Source: Doris montereyensis (Eukaryota > Mollusca > Gastropoda > Nudibranchia > Dorididae). Taken from it: DNA of 64,000 nt. Positions within the stretch are counted from its first letter, which is position 1. Every line of letters begins with the position of its first letter. The stretch covers positions 1 through 64,000 of the forward strand of contig JAXRKP010001308.1 in NCBI GenBank assembly GCA_037039925.1, given 5' to 3'. This document shows, piece after piece, positions 26,451 to 39,340 of this stretch. Under the pieces are notes generated by a model. The model had not been told where the DNA came from. It searched no databases and saw only the letters and a list, made by a program, of their open reading frames with translations. The position numbers and the translations under genes are program-made.

Positions 26451-29400
26451 GAGCGATGATAGAGAGCGATGATAGAGAGCGATGATAGAGAGCGATGATA
26501 GAGACGATGATAGAGAACGAATGATAGAGAGCGATGATAGAGAGCGATGATAGAGAGCGATGATAGAGAGCGATGATAGAGAGCGATGATAGCGAGCGAT
26601 GATAGAAAGATGATAGAGAGCGATGATAGAGAGCGATGATAGAGAGAATGACAATAGAGAGCGATGATAGAGAGCGATGATAGAGAGCGATGATAGAGAG
26701 CGATGATAGAGAGCGATGATAGAGAGCGATGATAGAGAGCGATGATAGAGAGCGATGATAGAGAGCGATGATAGAGAGCGATGATAGAGAGCGATGATAG
26801 AGAGCGATGATAGAGAGCGATGATAGAGAGCGATGATAGAGAGCGATGATAGAGAGCGATGATAGAGAGCGATGATAGAGAGCGATGATAGAGAGCGATG
26901 ATAGAGAGCGATGATAGAGAGCGATGATAGAGAGCGATGATAGAGAGCGATGATAGAGAGCGATGATAGAGAGCGATGATAGAGAGCGATGATAGAGAGC
27001 GATGATAGAGAGCGATGATAGAGAGCGATGATAGAGAGCGATGATAGAGAGCGATGATAGAGAGATGATAGAGAGCGATGATAGAGAGCGATGATAGAGA
27101 GCGATGATAGAGAGCGATGATAGAGAGCGATGATAGAGAGCGATGATAGAGAGCGATGATAGAGAGCGATGATAGAGAGCGATGATAGAGAGCGATGATA
27201 GAGAGCAATGATAGAGAGCGATGATAGAGAGCGATGATAGAGAGCGATGATAGAGAGCGATGATAGAGAGCGATGATAGAGAGCGATGATAGAGAGCGAT
27301 GATAGAGCGATGATAGAGAGCGATGATAGAGAGCGATGATAGAGAGCGATGATAGAGAGCGATGATAGAGAGCGATGATAGAGAGCGATGATAGAGAGCG
27401 ATGATAGAGAGCGATGATAGAGAGCGATGATAAAGAGCGATGATAGAGAGCGATGATAGAGAGCGATGATAGAGAGCGATGATAGAGAGCGATGATAGAG
27501 AGCGATAGAGAGCGATGATAGAGAGCGATGATAGAGAGCGATGATAGAGAGCGATGATAGAGAGCGATGATAGAGAGCGATGATAGAGTGATGATAGAAG
27601 CGATGATAGAGAGCGATGATAGAGAGCGATGATAGAGAGCGATGATAGAGAGCGATGATAGAGAGCGATGATAAAGAGATGATGACGATAGAGAGCGATG
27701 ATAGAGAGCGATGATAGAGAGCGATGATAGAGAGCGATGATAGAGAGCGATGATAGAGAGCGATGATAGAGAGATGATGATAGAGAGCGATGATAGAGAG
27801 CGATGATAGAGAGCGATGATGAGAGAACGATGATAGAGAGCGATGATAGAGAGCGATGATAGAGAGCGATGATAGAGAGCGATGATAGAGAGCGATGATA
27901 GAGAGCGATGATAGAGAGCGATGATAGAGAGCGATGATAGAGAGCGATGATAGAGAGCGATGATAGAGAGCGATGATAGAGCGATGAGAAAGACGATGAT
28001 AGAGAGCGATGATAGAGAGCGATGATGAGAGCGATGATAGAGAGCGATGATAGAGAGCGATGATAGAGAGCGATGATAAGAGCGATGATATAGAGCGATG
28101 ATAGAGAGCGATGATAGAGAGCGATGATAGAGAGCGATGATAGAGAGCGATGATAGAGAGCGATGATAGAGAGCGATGATAGAGAGCGATGATAGAGAGC
28201 GATGATAGAGAGCGATGATAGAGAGCGATGATAGAGAGAGCGATGATAGAGAGCGATGATAGAGAGCGATGATAGAGAGCGATGATAGAGAGCGATGATA
28301 GAGAGCGATGATAGAGAGGATGATAGAGAGCGATGATAGAGAGCGATGATAGAGAGCGATGATAGAGAGCGATGATAGAGAGCGATGATAGAGAGCGATG
28401 ATAGAGAGCGATGATAGAGAGCGATGATAGAGAGCGATGATACAGAGCGATGATAGAGACGATGATAGAGAGCGATGATAGAGAGCGATGATAGAGAGCG
28501 ATGATAGAGAGCGATGATAGAGAGCAATGATAGAGAGCGATGATAGAGAGCGATGATAGAGAACGATGATAGAGAGCGATGATAGAGAGCGATGATAGAG
28601 AGCGATGATAAAGAGCGATGATAGAGAGCGATGATAGAGAGCGATGATAGAGAGCGATGATAGAGAGCGATGATAGAGAGCGATGATAGAGAGCGATGAT
28701 AGAGAGCGATGATAAGTGAGCGATGAGAGAGAGCGATGATAGAGAGCGATGATAGAGAGCGATGATAGAGAGCGATGATAGAGAGCGATGATAAAGAGCG
28801 ATGAGAAAGAGCGATGATAGAGAGCGATGATAGAGAGCAAAGATAGGGAGCGAGCGATGATAGAGAGCAATGATAGAGAGCGATGATAGAGAGCGATGAT
28901 AGAGAGCGATGATAGAGAGCGATGATAGAGAGCGATGATAGAGAAACAATAGAGAGCGATGATAGAGAGCGATGATAGAGAGCGATGCTAGAGAGCGATG
29001 ATAGAGAGCGATGATAGAGAGCGATGATAGAGAGCGATGATAGAGAGCGATGATAGAGAGCGATGATGATAGAGAGCGATGATAGAGAGCGATGATAGAG
29101 AGCGATGATAGAGAGCGATGATAGAGAGCGATGATAGAGAGCGATGATAGAGAGCGATGATAGAGAGCGATGATAGAGAGCGATGATAGAGAGCGATGAT
29201 AGAGAGCGATGCTAGAGAGCGATGATAGAGAGCGATGATAGAGAGCGATGATAGAGAGCGATGCTAGAGAGAGATGCTAGAGAGCGATGATAGAGAGCGA
29301 TGATAGAGAGATGATGATAGAGAGCGATGATAGAGAGCGATGATAGAGAGCGATGATAGAGAGCGATGATAGAGAGCGATGATAGAGAGCGATGATAGAG

Positions 29401-31590
29401 AGCGATGATAGAGAGCGATGATAGAGAGCGATGATAGAGAGCGATGATAGAGAGCGATGATGAGCGATGATAGAGAGCGATGATGATAGGAGAGCGATGA
29501 TAGAGAGCGATGATAGAGAGCGATGATAGAGAGCGATGATAGAGAACGATGATAGAGAGCGATGATAGAGAGCGATGATAGAGAGCGATGATAGAGAGCG
29601 ATGATAGAGAGCGATGATAGAGAGCGATGATAGAGAACGATGATAGAGAGCGATGATAGAGAGCGATGATAGAGAGCGATGATAGAGAGCGATGATAGAG
29701 AGCGATGATAGAGAGCGATGATAGAGAGCGATGATAGAGAGCGATGATAGAGAGCGATGATAGAGAGCGATGATAGAGAGCGATGATAGAGAGCGATGAT
29801 AGAGAGCGATGATAGAGAGCGATGATAGAGAGCGATGATAGAGAGCGATGATAGAGAGCGATGATAGAGAGCGATGATAGAGAGCGATGATAGAGAGCGA
29901 TGATAGAGAGCGATGATAGAGAGCGATGATAGAGAGCGATGATAGAGAGCGATGATAGAGAGCGATGATAGAGAGCGATGATAGAGAGCGATGATAGAGA
30001 GCGATGATAGAGAGCGATGATAGAGAGCGATGATAGAGAGCGATGATAGAGAGCGATGATAGAGAGCGATGATAGAGAGCGATGATAGAGAGCGATGATA
30101 GAGAGCGATGATAGAGAGCGATGATAGAGAGCGATGATAGAGAGCGATGATAGAGAGCGATGATAGAGAGCGATGATAGAGAGCGATGATAGAGAGCGAT
30201 GATAGAGAGCGATGATAGAGAGCGATGATAGAGAGCGATGATAGAGAGCGATGATAGAGAGCGATGATAGAGAGCGATGATAAAGAGCGATGATAGAGAG
30301 CGATGATAGAGAGCAACGATGATAGAGAGCGATGATAGAGAGCGATGATAGAGAGCGATGATAGAGAGCGATGATAGAGAGCGATGATAGAGAGCGATGA
30401 TAGAGAGCGATGATAGAGAGCGATGATAGAGCGATGATAGAGAGCGATGATAGAGAGCGATGATAGAGAGCGATGATAGAGAGCGATGATGATAGAGAGC
30501 GATGATAGAGAGCGATGATAGAGAGCGATGATAGAGAGCGATGATAGAGAGCGATGATAGAGAGCGATGATAGAGAGCGATGATAGAGAGCGATGATAGA
30601 GAGCGATGATAGAGAGCGATGATAGAGAGCGATGATAGAGAGCGATGATAGAGAGCGATGATAGAGAGCGATGATAGAGAGCGATGATAGAGAGCGATGA
30701 TAGAGAGCGATGATAGAGAGCGATGATAGAGAGCGATGATAGAGAGCGATGATAGAGAGCGATGATAGAGAGCGATGATAGAGAGCGATGATAGAGAGCG
30801 ATGATAGAGAGCGATGATAGAGAGCGATGATAGAGAGCGATGATAGAGAGCGATGATAGAGAGCGATGATAGAGAGCGATGATAGAGAGCGATGATAGAG
30901 AGCGATGATAGAGAGCGATGATAGAGAGCGATGATAGAGAGCGATGATAGAGAGCGATGATAGAGAGCGATGATAGAGAGCGATGATAGAGAGCGATGAT
31001 AGAGAGCGATGATAGAGAGCGATGATAGAGAGCGATGATAGAGAGCGATGATAGAGAGCGATGATAGAGAGCGATGATAGATAGAGAGCGATGATACAGA
31101 GCGATGATAGAGAGCGATGATAGAGAGCGATGATAGAGAGCGATGATAGAGAGCGATGATAGAGAGCGATGATAGAGAGCGATGATAGAGAGCGATGATA
31201 GAGAGCGATGATAGAGAGCGATGATAGAGAGCGATGATAGAGAGCGATGATAGAGAGCGATGATAGAGAGCGATGATAGAGAGCGATGATAGAGAGCGAT
31301 GATAGAGAGCGATGATAGAGAGCGATGATAGAGAGCGATGATAGAGAGCGATGATAGAGAGCGATGATAGAGAGCGATGATAGAGAGCGATGATAGAGAG
31401 CGATGATAGAGAGCGATGATAGAGAGCGATGATAGAGAGCGATGATAGAGAGCGATGATAGAGAGCGATGATAGAGAGCGATGATAGAGAGCGATGATAG
31501 AGAGCGATGATAGAGAGCGATGATAGAGAGCGATGATAGAGAGCGATGATAGAGAGCGATGATAGAGAGCGATGATAGAGAGCGATGATA
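26451..31590 (+). repeat. 13-bp satellite, uniform core H3
   Basis: Mostly identical units, especially 29,640-30,270 and 30,500-31,590, with a modest number of indels between 26.5 and 28.9 kb. A weak landmark, GCAAAGATAGGGAGCG, occurs near 28,837. Minus-strand frames such as 26,009-28,870 are satellite artefacts. Confidence 0.94.
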
Positions 31591-32584
31591 GAGAACGATG
31601 TTAGAGAGCGATGATAGAGAGCGATGATAGAGAGCGATGATAGAGAGCTATGATAGAGAGCGATGATAAAGAGCGATGATAGAGAGCGATGATCAGAGAG
31701 CGATGATAGAGAGCGATGATAGAGAGCAAAGCGAGAGAACGATGATAGAGAGCGATGATACAGAGCGATGATAGAGAGCGATGATAGAGAGCGATGATAG
31801 AGAGCGGTGATAGAGAGCGATGGTAGAGAGCGATGATAAAGAGCGATGATAGAGGGCGATGATAGAGAGCAAAGCTAGGGAGCGATGCTAGAGAGCGATG
31901 CTAGAGAGCGATGGTAGACAGCGATGATAAAGAGCGATGATAGAGAACGACGATAGAGAGCGATGATACAGAGCGATGATAGAGAGCGATGATAGTGAGC
32001 GACGATAGAGAGCGGTGATAGCGAGCGATGATAGAGAGCAATGATAGAGAGCGATGATAGAGAGCGATGATAGAGAGCGTTGAAAGAGAGATGTTGAAAG
32101 AGAGCGATGATATAGAACGATGATGATATAGAGCAATGATAGAGAGCGATTATAGGGAGTGATGATAGAGAGCGATGATAGAGAGCGATGATAGAGAGTG
32201 ATGATAGAAAGCGATGATAGAGAGCGATGATAGAGAGCGATGATAGAGAGCGATGCTAGAGAGCGATGATAGAGACGATAGAGAGCGATGATAGAGAACG
32301 ATGATAGAGAACACTGATAGAGAACTATGATAGAGAGCGATGATACCGAGCGATGATAGAGAGTGATGATAGAGTGATGGTAGAAAGCGATGATTGAGAG
32401 CCATGATGAAGAACGATGATAGAGAGCAATGATAGAGAAAGACAATAGAAAGCGATCATCGAGAGTGATGATAGAGAGTGATGATAGAGAGCTATGGTAG
32501 AGAGTGATGATAGAGAGCGATGATCAAGAACGATGATAGAGAGCATTGATAGAGAAAGATGATAGAGAGCGATGATAGAGACCA
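31591..32584 (+). repeat. 13-bp satellite, variant-rich block D3, left part
   Basis: Matches 8.32-9.37 kb variant by variant: GAACGATGTTAG (31,592), GATGGTAGAGAGCG and GATAGAGGGCGATG before GCAAAGCTAGGGAGCG (31,868), and GATTGAGAGCCATGATG (32,391-32,408). This is the second copy of the large duplication. Confidence 0.93.
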
Positions 32585-32646
32585 ATGATATCATCGCTCA
32601 CTCTCTCTGTCTGTCTATCATCGCTCTCTGTCTATCATTACTCTCT

Positions 32647-32738
<92 letters not shown>

Positions 32739-32770
32739 GAAATCTCTCTCTCTGATCTCTCTAGAGAGCG
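32585..32770. repeat. Pyrimidine cassette 3
   Basis: Palindromic centre ATGATATCAT (32,585-32,594), inverted 13-mers (GTCTATCATCGCTCTCTG, about 32,612-32,630), then (CT)n to about 32,728. The right edge has decayed: TCTAGAAATCTCTCTCTC and GATCTCTCTAGAGAGCG replace the usual CTTTCTCTTAG edge. The CT run differs in length from its duplicate at 9.37 kb. Confidence 0.9.
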
Positions 32771-35120
32771 ATGATCAATCTGATCTAGAGAGCGATGATA
32801 GAGAGCGATGATAGCAATGATAGAGAGCGATGATAGAGAGCGATGATGATAGAGAGCGATGATAGAGAGAAGAGAAAGACAATAGAGAGCGATGATGGAG
32901 AGCGATAATAGAGACCGATGACAGAGAGCGATGATAGAGAGCGATGATAGAGAGCGATGATAGAGAGAGATGATAAAGAGCGATGATAGAGAGCGATGAT
33001 AGAGAGATGATAGAGAGCGATGATAGAGAGCGATAATAGAGAGCGATGATAGAGAGCGATGTTAGAGAGCGATGATAGAGAACGATGATAGAGAGCGATG
33101 ATAGAGAGCGATGATAGAGAGCGATCATAGAGAGTGATGATAGAGAGCAATGATAGAGAGCGATCATAGAGAGAGATGCTAGAGAGCAAGGCTAGAGAGC
33201 GATGCTAGAGAGCGATGATAGCAAGTGATGATAGCGAGCAATGATAGCGATAATAGGGAGGGATAATAGAGAACGAATGATAGAGAGTGATGCTAGACAG
33301 CGGATGATAGAGAGCAGATGATAGAGAGCGGATGATAGAGAGCGATGATAGCGAGCAATGATAGAGAAAGACAGTAGAGAGCGATGATAGAGAGCAATGA
33401 TAAAGAAAGATGATAGAGATCGATGATAGAGAGCAATGATAGAGAGCGATTATAGAGAGCGATGATAGAGAGCGATGATAGAGAGCGATGATAGAACGAT
33501 GATAGAGAGCGATGATAGAGAGCGATGATAGAGAGCGATGATAGAGAGCGATGATAGAGAGCGATTATAGAGAGCGATTATAGAGAGCGATGATAGAGAG
33601 CGATGATAGAGAGCGAGAGTGATGATATAGAGCGATGATAGAGAGCGATGATAGAGAGCGATGATAGAAAGCGATGATAGAGAATGATGATAGAGAACGA
33701 TGATAGAGAGCGATGATAGAGAGTGATGATAGAGCGATGATAGAGAGCGATGATAGAGAGCGATGATACAGAGCGATGGTAGAGAACGATGGTAGAGAGC
33801 GATGATAGAGAGCGATGATAAAGAGTGATGATAGAGAGCGATGATAGAGAGCGATGATAGAGAGCGATGATAGAGAGCGATGATAGAGAGCGATGATAGA
33901 GAGCGATGATAGAGAACGATGATAGAGAGCGATGATAGAGAGCGATGATAGAGAGCGATGATAGAGAGCGATGATAGAGGGCAAAGCTATGGAACGGTGC
34001 TAGAGAGCGATGTTAGAGAGCGATGGTAGACAGCGATGATAAAGAGCGATGATAGAGAACGACGATAGAGAGCGATGATAGAGAGCGATGATAGAGAGCG
34101 ATGATAGAGAGCGATGATAGAGAGTGGTGATAGAGAGCGATGATAGAAAGCGATGGCAGAGAGCTATGATAGAAAGCGATGGTAGATAGCTATGATAGAG
34201 AGCGTTGAAAGAGAGCGTTGAAAGAGAGCGATGATATAGAACGATGATATAGAGTGATGATAGTGAGCGATGATAGAGAGCGATGATAGAGAGCGATGAT
34301 AGAGAGCGATGATAGAGAGCGATGATAGAGAGCGATGATAGAGAGCGATGAGAGAGCGATGGTAGAGAGCGATGATAGAGAGCTATGATAAGAGCGATGA
34401 GAAAGAGCGATGAGAAAGAGCGATGATAGAGAGCAAGAGCTAGGGAAAGGTTCTAGAGAGCGGTGCTAGAGAACGATGATAGAGAGCGATGATAGAGCGA
34501 AGATAGAGAGCGATGATGGAGAGCGATGATAGAGAACGATGATAGAGAGCGATGATAGAGAGCAGCGATGGCAGAGAGCGATGATAGAAAGCGATGGTAG
34601 AGAGCTATGATAGAGAGCGATGGAAAGAGAGCGTTGATGAAGAGAGCGATGATGATGATAGAGAACGATGATATAGAGTCATAATAGGGAGCGATGATAG
34701 AGAGCGATGATAGAGAGCGATGATAGAGAGCGATGATAAAGAGCAATGACAAAGAGCGATGATGATAGAGAGAGCGATGATAGAGAGCGATGATAGAGAG
34801 CGATGATAGAGAGCGATGATAGAGAGCGATGATAGAGAGATAGATGATAGAGAGCGATGATAGAGAGCGATGATAGAGAGCGATGATAGAGAGCGATGCT
34901 AGAGAGCGATGAGCGATGATAGAGAGCGATGATAGAGAGCGATGATAGAGCAATGATAGCGATAATATGATATAGAGAACGAATGATAGAGAGCGATGCT
35001 AGAGAGCGGATGATAGAGAACGGTGATAGAGAGTGATGATAGAGAGCGATGATAGAGAGCGATGATAGAAAGCGATGATAGAGAGCGATGATAGAGAGCG
35101 ATGATAGAGACCGATGATAG
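32771..35120 (+). repeat. 13-bp satellite, variant-rich block D3, right part
   Basis: Same order of variants as 9.59-11.94 kb: AAGACAATAGAGAGC (32,876), GGGAGGGATAATAGAG (33,255), GGGCAAAGCTATGGAACGG (33,980) and CTAGGGAAAGGTTCTAG (34,440). Differences are mostly small indels, for example three extra bases in GATGATGATAG near 34,645. Confidence 0.92.
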
Positions 35121-38100
35121 AGAGCGATGATAGAGAGCGATGATAGAGAGCGATGATAGAGAGCGATGATAGAGAGCGATGATACAGAGCGATGGTAGAG
35201 AGCGATGATAGAGAGTGATGATAGAGAGCGATGATAAAGAGCGATGATAGAGAGCGATGATAGAGAGCGATGATAGAGAGCGATGATAGAGAGCGATGAT
35301 AGAGAGCGATGATAGAGAGCGATGATAGAGAACGATGATAGAAAGCGATGATAGAGAGCGATGATAGAGAGCGATGATAGAGAGCGATGATAGAGAGCGA
35401 TGATAGAGAGCGATGATAGAGAGCGATGATAGAGAGCGATGATAGAGAGCGATGATAGAGAGCAATGATGATAAGAGCGATGATAAAGAGCGATGATAGA
35501 GAGCGATGATAGAGAGCGATGATCAAGAGCAATGATAGAGAGCGATGATAGAGAGCGATGATAGAGAGCGATGATAGAGAACGATGATAGAGAACGATGA
35601 TAGAGATAGAGAGCGATGATAGAGAGCGATGATAGAGAGCGATGATAGAGAGCGATGGTAGAGAGCGATGATAGAGAGCGATGATAGAGAGCGATGATAG
35701 AGAGCTATGGTAGAGAGTGATGATAGAGAGCGATGATCAGAGAACGATGATAGAGAGCGATGATAGAGAGCGATGATAGAGAGCGATGATAGAGAGCGAT
35801 GATAGAGAGCGATGTCCATCATCGATGATAGAGAGTCTATCATTAAGCGATGATGATAGAGAGCGATGATAGAGAGCGATGATAGAGAGCGATGATAGAG
35901 ACCGATGATAGAAGAGCGATGATAGAGAGCGATGATAGAGAACGATGATAGAAGCGATGATAGAGAGCGATGATAGAGAGCGATGATAGAGAGCGATGAT
36001 AGAGAGCGATGATAGAGAGCGATGATAGAGAGCGATGATAGAGAGCGATGATAGAGAGCGATGATAGAGAGCGATGATAGAGAGCGATGATAGAGAAGAG
36101 CGAGCGATGATAGAGAGCGATGATAGAGAGCGATGATAGAGAGCGATGATAGAGAGCGATGATAGAGAGCGATGATAGAGAGCGATGATAGAGAGCGATG
36201 ATAGAGAGCGATGATAGAGAGCGATGATAGAGAGCGATGATAAAGAGCGATGATAGAGAGCAATGATAGAGAGCGATGATAGAGAACGATGATAGAGAGC
36301 GATGATAGAGAGCGATGATAGAGAGCGATGATAGAGAGCGATGATAGAGAGCGATGATAGAGAGCGATGATAGAGAGCGATGATAGAGAACGATGATAGA
36401 GAGCGATGATAGAGAGCGATGATAGAGAGCGATGATAGAGAGCGGATGATAGAGAGCGATGATAGAGAGCGATGATAGAGAGCGATGATAGAGAGCGATG
36501 ATAGAGAGCAATGATAGAGAAGAGACATGATAGAGAGCGATGATAGAGAGCGATGATAGAGAGCGATGATAGAGAGCGATGATAGAGAGCGATGATAGAG
36601 AGCGATGATAGAGAGCGATGATAGAGAGCGATGATAGAGAGCGATGATAGAGAGCGATGATAGAGAGCGATGATAGAGAGCGATGATAGAGAGCGATGAT
36701 AGAGAGCGATGATAGAGAGCGATGATAGAGAGCGATGATAGAGAGCGATGATAGAGAGCGATGATAGAGAGCGATGATAGAGAGCGATGATAGAGAGCGA
36801 TGATAGAGAGCGATGATAGAGAGCGATGATAGAGAGCGATGATAGAGAGCGATGATAGAGAGCGATGATAGAGAGCGATGATAGAGAGCGATGATGATAG
36901 AGAGCGATGATAGAGAGCGATGATAGAGACCGATGATAGAGAGCGATGATACAGAGCGATGATACAGAGCGATGGTAGAGAGCAATGATAGAGAGCGATG
37001 ATAGAGAGCGATGATAGAGAGCGATGATAGAGAGCGATGATAGAGAGCGATGATAGAGAGCGATGATAGAGAGCGATGATAGAGAGCGATGATAAAGAGC
37101 GATGATAGAGAGCGATGATAGAGAGCGATGATAGAGAGCGATGATAGAGAGCGATGATAGAGAGCGATGATAGAGAGCGATGATAGAGAGCGATGATAGA
37201 GAGCGATGATAGAGAGCGATGATAGAGAGCGATGATAGAGAGCGATGATAGAGAGCGATGATAGAGAGCGATGATAGAGAGCGATGATAGAGAGCGATGA
37301 TAGAGAGCGATGATAGAGAGCGATGATAGAGAGCGATGATAGAGAACGATGATAGAGAGCGATGATAGAGAGCGAATGAGAGCGATGATAGAGAGCGATG
37401 ATAGAGAGCGATGATAGAGAATGATAGAGAGCGATGATAGAGAGCGATGATAGAGAGCGATGATAGAGAGCGATGATAGAGAGCGATGATAGAGAGCGAT
37501 GATAGAGAGCGATGATAGAGAGCGATGATAGAGAGCGATGATAGAGAGCGATGATAGAGAGCGATGATAGAGAGCGATGATAGAGAGCGATGATAGAGAG
37601 CGATGATAGAGAGCGATGATAGAGAGCGATGATGATGATAAGAGAGCGATGATAGAGAGCGATGATAGAGAGCGATGATAGAGAGCGATGATAGAGAGCG
37701 ATGATAGAGAGCGATGATAGAGAGCGATAGAGAGCGATGATAGAGAGCGATGATAGAGAGCGATGATAGAGAGCGATGATAGAGAGCGATGATAGAGCGA
37801 TGATAGAGAGCGATGATAGAGAGCGATGATAGAGAGCGATGAGATGATAGAGAGCGATGATAGAGAGCGATGATAGAGAGCGATGATAGAGAGCGATGAT
37901 AGAGAGCGATGATAGAGAGCGATGATAGAGAGCGATGATAGAGAGCGATGATAGAGAGCGATGATAGAGAGCGATGATAGAGATATGATAGAGAGCGATG
38001 ATAGAGAGCGATGATAGAGAGCGATGATAGAGAGCGATGATAGAGAGCGATGATAGAGAGCGATGATAGAGAGCGATGATAGAGAGCGATGATAGAGAGC

Positions 38101-39340
38101 GATGATAGAGAGCGATGATAGAGAGCGATGATAGAGAGCGATGATAGAGAGCGATGATAGAGAGCGATGATAGAGAGCGATGATAGAGAGCGATGATAGA
38201 GAGCGATGATAGAGAGCGATGATAGAGAGCGATGAGAGAGCGATGATAGAGAGCGATGAGAGAGAGTGATGATAGAGAGCGATGATAGAGAGTGATGATA
38301 GAGCGATGATAGAGAGCGATGATAGAGAGCGATGATAGAGAGCGATGATAGAGAGCGATGATAGAGAACGATGATAGAGAGCGATGATAGAGAGCGATGA
38401 TAGAGAGCGATGATAGAGAGCGATGATAGAGAGCAATGATAAAGAGAGCGTTGATAAAGAGCGATGATAGAGAACGATGATAGAGAGCGATGATAGAAAG
38501 CGATGATAGAGAGCGATGATAGAGAGCGATGATAGAGAGCGATGATAGAGCGATGATAGAGATGATAGAGAGCGATGATAGAGAGCGATGATAGAGAGCG
38601 ATGATAGAGAGCGATGATAGAGAGCGATGATAGAGAGCGATGATAGAGAGCGATGATAGACCGATGATAGAGAGCGATGATAGAGAGCGATGATAGAGAG
38701 CGATGATAGAGAGCGATGATAGAGAGCGATGATAGAGCGAGCGATGATAGAGAGCGATGATAGAGAGCGATGATAGAGAGCGATGATAGAGAGCGATGAT
38801 AGAGAGCGATGATAGAGAGCGATGATAGAGAGAAAATGATATGATAGAGCGATGATAGAGAGCGATGATAGAGAGCGATGAGCGATGATAGAGAGCGATG
38901 ATAGAGAGCGATGATAGAGAGCGATGATAGAGAGCGATGATAGAGAGCGATGATAGAGAGCGATGATAGAGAGCGATGATAGAGAGCGATGATAGAGAGC
39001 GATGATAGAGAGCGATGATAGAGAGCGATGATAGAGAGCGATGATAGAGAGCGATGATAGAGAGCGATGATAGAGAGATGATGATAGAGAGCGATGATAG
39101 AGAGCGATGATAGAGAGCGATGATAGTGAGAAAGAGAGATGATAGAGAGCGATGATAAAGAGCAATGATAGAGAGCGATGATAGAGAGCGATGATAGATG
39201 AGCGATGATAGAGAGCGATGATAGAGAGTGATGATAGAGAGCGATGATAGAGAGCGATGATAGAGAGCGATGATAGAGAGCGATGATAGAGAGCGATGAT
39301 AGAGAGCGATGATAGAGAGCGATGATAGAGAGCGATGATA
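35121..39340 (+). repeat. 13-bp satellite, uniform core H4
   Basis: Mostly consensus units with sparse substitutions, more variable between 35.1 and 36.5 kb. At 35,813-35,862 a small rearranged piece reads GATGTCCATCATCGATG, then GAGTCTATCATTAAGCG, which includes two inverted half-units. The long minus-strand frame 35,737-39,165 is an artefact of the unit. Confidence 0.93.
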
